Source: Pseudoalteromonas apostichopi (GTDB lineage Bacteria > Pseudomonadota > Gammaproteobacteria > Enterobacterales > Alteromonadaceae). From it: 64,000 nt of DNA. A program made the translations under genes and the position numbers. Under the pieces are notes generated by a model. The model searched no databases, was not told where the DNA came from, and saw only the letters and a list, made by a program, of their open reading frames with translations. Where the stretch lies: contig NZ_AP028065.1 in NCBI RefSeq assembly GCF_030297135.1, positions 3,224,001 through 3,288,000 of the forward strand. Direction: 5' to 3'. Each line of letters opens with the position of its first letter. Within the stretch, counting starts at the first letter, position 1. Below are positions 61,465 to 64,000 of this stretch, in pieces.

Positions 61465-62760
61465 TCAAGAAGTAGGTAAAAACAACCTCTGATATGTTTT
61501 ATAGGCATATTCATCACTCATCCCAGCTAAGTAATCACAAATTATACGCATAGCATTATCTTCTTGCTGATGAGCGTTAAGCCACATGTCTTGGGTTGTT
61601 TCAGGTAATAAACGCATGGGGTCACTAGCAAAGGCACTAAATAATTCAATTAGCAGATTTTGCCCTTTAAACTCAACTTGCTGCATTTTTGGCTCGCGAA
61701 TTAACCGTTTAAAAACAAAATGCTTTAGCACGTTGAGAATTTCAGCAAATTCATCAGGTAGACTTACAGTGTACTGTAATATTTCAGATTCAAAATCAGC
61801 ATTTTGTACTATTAATTTGGCATTAATTATAAAGGTGTTAACCAACTCACCAATGGCGTCCTTTCTTTCATATTCATGATGGGAAAACAGTCTAGCTGTA
61901 ATCGAACTTAAGTGTGTTGTTAGCCAAGCAGAGTCTAACTCTTGTAATTGTACTAAGGCATGGTTTTGCCAATCTGCAAGGGTTAAAACTTCAGTGGCTA
62001 TGGCGTCTTCTAAATCGTGTACGGCATAAGCAATATCGTCAGCCAATTCCATAATTGCTGAATCTATTGATTTATAGTGAGTTTTAGCTCTAAATTCATC
62101 AACCTTATAGTGACTGCTCAGTAGTTGTTTATCATTATTCGACAGTGGGTCAATAATCCAATCGAAAATATCTTTATCATCTTGATACAGACCTTTAGCT
62201 GGTCGCCAATGGTCGGCTTTGATAAAGCTACGCTGTTCACTTTTTGGTGGAATGGTGTGCCACAAGTCATTAATAAAGGCTGGGTATTTAATAAAGCCAA
62301 GCAAGGTGCGTCTGGTTAGATTCATGCCATATCCATTAGAATAAGGCTCAAGTTTAGAAACAATTCTCAGGGTTTGGGCATTACCTTCAAAACCACCATG
62401 ATCGCGCATCATGTAGTTTAATGCTATTTCACCACCATGACCGAAAGGTGGATGACCGATATCATGAGCAAGACATAAGGTTTCAAGTAAACTACCACTC
62501 GGAAAATTCGTAAATTCAGGGTGTTGCTTTTTTAAGTGGCGTAATAATCCACTACCAATTTGTGCAACTTCTAAAGAATGAGTAAGGCGAGTTCGGTAAA
62601 AATCATTTAAGCCAATACCCATAATTTGGGTTTTAGCCTGCAGACGCCTAAATGCTGCAGCATGTATGATACGAGAGCGGTCAACTTGCCAAGCTGAGCG
62701 GTTATCGTTGGGACGATATTTTTGCTGATCAATAATGCGAGCTTGCCAAGATTGGCACAT
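61465..62760 (-). CDS. dgt: Deoxyguanosinetriphosphate triphosphohydrolase-like protein
   Basis: HD-domain enzyme that splits dNTPs into nucleosides and triphosphate. The metal ligands are His61, His99-Asp100 in CLAHDIGHPPFGHGG, and Asp241/Asp242 in MELADDIAYAVHD. The start of 431 residues is placed at ATG 62760, which has AGGAAGG upstream; the longer frame to 62808 lacks support. The sequence is closer to the larger Dgt-like subgroup than to E. coli Dgt. Family members limit dNTP pools and in some cases block phage replication. It stands alone, divergent from the Bax-like gene. Confidence 0.9.
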   Translation of the reverse strand: MCQSWQARIIDQQKYRPNDNRSAWQVDRSRIIHAAAFRRLQAKTQIMGIGLNDFYRTRLTHSLEVAQIGSGLLRHLKKQHPEFTNFPSGSLLETLCLAHDIGHPPFGHGGEIALNYMMRDHGGFEGNAQTLRIVSKLEPYSNGYGMNLTRRTLLGFIKYPAFINDLWHTIPPKSEQRSFIKADHWRPAKGLYQDDKDIFDWIIDPLSNNDKQLLSSHYKVDEFRAKTHYKSIDSAIMELADDIAYAVHDLEDAIATEVLTLADWQNHALVQLQELDSAWLTTHLSSITARLFSHHEYERKDAIGELVNTFIINAKLIVQNADFESEILQYTVSLPDEFAEILNVLKHFVFKRLIREPKMQQVEFKGQNLLIELFSAFASDPMRLLPETTQDMWLNAHQQEDNAMRIICDYLAGMSDEYAYKTYQRLFLPTS

Positions 62761-62974
62761 AAAAATAACCTTCCTATTTCTCGTTTGGTTGCATTTAAGT
62801 ATACGCAAGCGCTTGAAAATTGCGAGTAAATTGGCGGTTCATAACGCTTCTTTAGTTATACTTTAAGAAACTATCTCAGGGCTAATTCGCCAAAAAATGT
62901 CTGCTTTGGTATACTTCGCCATTGTGTGTGCGTGAAGTTACCGCATATTAGTAAAAGTTTATTTGAGAGAATAC

Positions 62975-63793
62975 ATGCTGAATTACGTTTTTAGAGCTTT
63001 ACTGGCCGCTTTTTTTGCATGGGCGTTGTTGTCGCCATTTATGGATAAAGATACTCTGGATGAGGGGGATGAACAGTCACAGACAACACCTATTGGCACT
63101 CAGCGCGTAATCAAAAAAGAAAAGCCATTACATAATGTAAAACTGCCTGATTTTGCAGCGTTTACTGATGTGAAAGAAAAGAAACATGCATTTTTTGACT
63201 TTATCCGTCCTCATGTTGAGGCTGAGAATAAAAAGATCCTACAGCAACGTGCGCTCATAGAAATTGCACGCATGATGCTTGAGTATAATGAGCCGCTAAG
63301 TAGTAAACAGCAATCAGATATTAAGAAAATACTGACCAGCTACAAGTTACCAACCACTATTGATACCTTATCACTGACCCAAGCTCTGCGCCGTGTAGAT
63401 ATCATTCCAAAAGAACTTGCGCTTATGCAGGCGGCTAACGAATCAGCATGGGGTACGTCACGTTTTGCTCGAATTGGCTTAAACTTTTTCGGCCAGTGGT
63501 GTTATAAAAAAGGCTGTGGCATGGTACCACGTCGTCGAGCCAACGAAGCCGCTCATGAAGTGACTGCTTTTAAATCGGTACGTGCTGCTGTAAGCTCATA
63601 TTTTAAAAATATTAATACTCACGCAGCGTATAAAGATTTACGATCAATTCGAGCCGATTTACGTCGCCAGCAAAAGCCAATTGATGCTACTAAGCTAACA
63701 CAGGGCTTGTTGTCGTATTCTGAGCGCGGTGAAGCGTACATTGAAGAATTAAATAAAATGATAAATCAAAACAGAGCTTACTTTGATGAATAA
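62975..63793 (+). CDS. Bax-like glucosaminidase (GH73) membrane-anchored protein
   Basis: A 272-residue cell-wall hydrolase-type protein. One N-terminal hydrophobic segment (about 5-22) anchors it. The C-terminal glucosaminidase domain has QAANESAWGTSRFA with the catalytic Glu156, then the conserved GLNFFGQWCYKKGCG, whose two Cys could form a disulfide. The ATG at 62975 is preferred over an in-frame TTG at 62963; GAGAGAA precedes it. Its stop overlaps the next gene's start by eight bases. Confidence 0.87.
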   Translation: MLNYVFRALLAAFFAWALLSPFMDKDTLDEGDEQSQTTPIGTQRVIKKEKPLHNVKLPDFAAFTDVKEKKHAFFDFIRPHVEAENKKILQQRALIEIARMMLEYNEPLSSKQQSDIKKILTSYKLPTTIDTLSLTQALRRVDIIPKELALMQAANESAWGTSRFARIGLNFFGQWCYKKGCGMVPRRRANEAAHEVTAFKSVRAAVSSYFKNINTHAAYKDLRSIRADLRRQQKPIDATKLTQGLLSYSERGEAYIEELNKMINQNRAYFDE

Positions 63794-64000
63794 ATTCCTT
63801 CCGTGGTTAAAATTTACAACCATTGCGGTTGCACTAGGTGCAGTTGCCTCTAAGGCCGCTGCTACTGAATTTGTTGTTGCATACGATGGTTTTTATGATC
63901 GTTTGAAAGTCGTTAATAAAGGCGAATTTCAATACGCTCAAGTTAATTTTTATTTGTCTGATATTGCTACTAACGAAGTATGTACAATCAAATCAGGTAA
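63786..64000 (+). CDS. Secreted protein, possibly DUF2987 (partial)
   Basis: The frame starts with ATGAATAAA inside the end of the Bax-like gene and leaves the window at 64000. A signal peptide ends near residue 26 (ASKAAATE). The visible mature part (FVVAYDGFYDRLKVVNKGEF) resembles the DUF2987 family of Alteromonadales periplasmic proteins, in my recollection. Translational coupling suggests it is co-expressed with the cell-wall hydrolase. Confidence 0.6.
   Translation, partial: MNKFLPWLKFTTIAVALGAVASKAAATEFVVAYDGFYDRLKVVNKGEFQYAQVNFYLSDIATNEVCTIKSG

Overview
The window looks like a continuous piece of a Gammaproteobacterial chromosome, most likely from a marine Pseudoalteromonas-type Alteromonadales. 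This is inferred from gene content and order (lrp-ftsK-lolA-rarA-crcB-serS, ruvCAB, tolQRAB-pal-cpoB, recCBD), from eight tandem tRNA-Lys genes, and from a moderately AT-rich base composition. No database search was possible, so genus level is an inference.

Layout. 1-9.8 kb: housekeeping genes (end of an unidentified gene, alanine dehydrogenase divergent from Lrp, the ftsK-lolA-rarA-crcB-serS block, an ABC1/UbiB-family kinase-like protein). 9.9-18.5 kb: accessory region. It holds a secreted Ser-type sulfatase with its radical-SAM maturase, then a stretch that reads as an integrase-less cluster of integron cassettes (two small membrane-protein cassettes with attC-like sites) bracketed by two copies of a 62-nt imperfect palindrome. 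After that come two tiny genes, a helix-turn-helix/ParA-like protein whose nucleotide-binding loop has lost both signature lysines, and a DUF4145 protein. It ends near the 3' side of a tRNA-Pro gene. 19-25.2 kb: tesA/ybbA/ybbP (with overlapping head-to-head starts) and ruvCAB. 25.2-26.1 kb: a gene-free kilobase with a 7-bp tandem repeat and a convincing unannotated minus-strand small RNA (promoter, two stem-loops, terminator). 26.2-31 kb: Tol-Pal envelope system. 31.1-33.5 kb: eight identical tRNA-Lys genes, nadA, tRNA-Ser.

33.5-37.4 kb: small regulator/enzyme pairs (AraC regulator opposite a carboxymuconolactone-decarboxylase-like protein; TetR regulator opposite an Old Yellow Enzyme, with two matching operator palindromes). 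37.6-42.2 kb: a TonB-dependent receptor followed by two secreted phosphatase-type hydrolases, probably a phosphorus-scavenging locus. 42.4-51.8 kb: recC-recB-recD with a GNAT gene attached by overlap. 51.8-64 kb: TRIC-type channel protein, secreted M20 peptidase, a MITE-like element placed just upstream of a Crp/Fnr regulator, Mpo1-like dioxygenase, SDR, branched-chain aminotransferase, lipoprotein prolyl oligopeptidase, DUF481 outer-membrane protein, dGTPase, Bax-like glucosaminidase and the start of one further secreted protein.

The points most worth following up are the small RNA at 25.5 kb, the integron-cassette cluster with its flanking palindromes, the degenerate ParA-like regulator with its TTACGTCCT operator repeats, and the MITE-like element at 53.9 kb.
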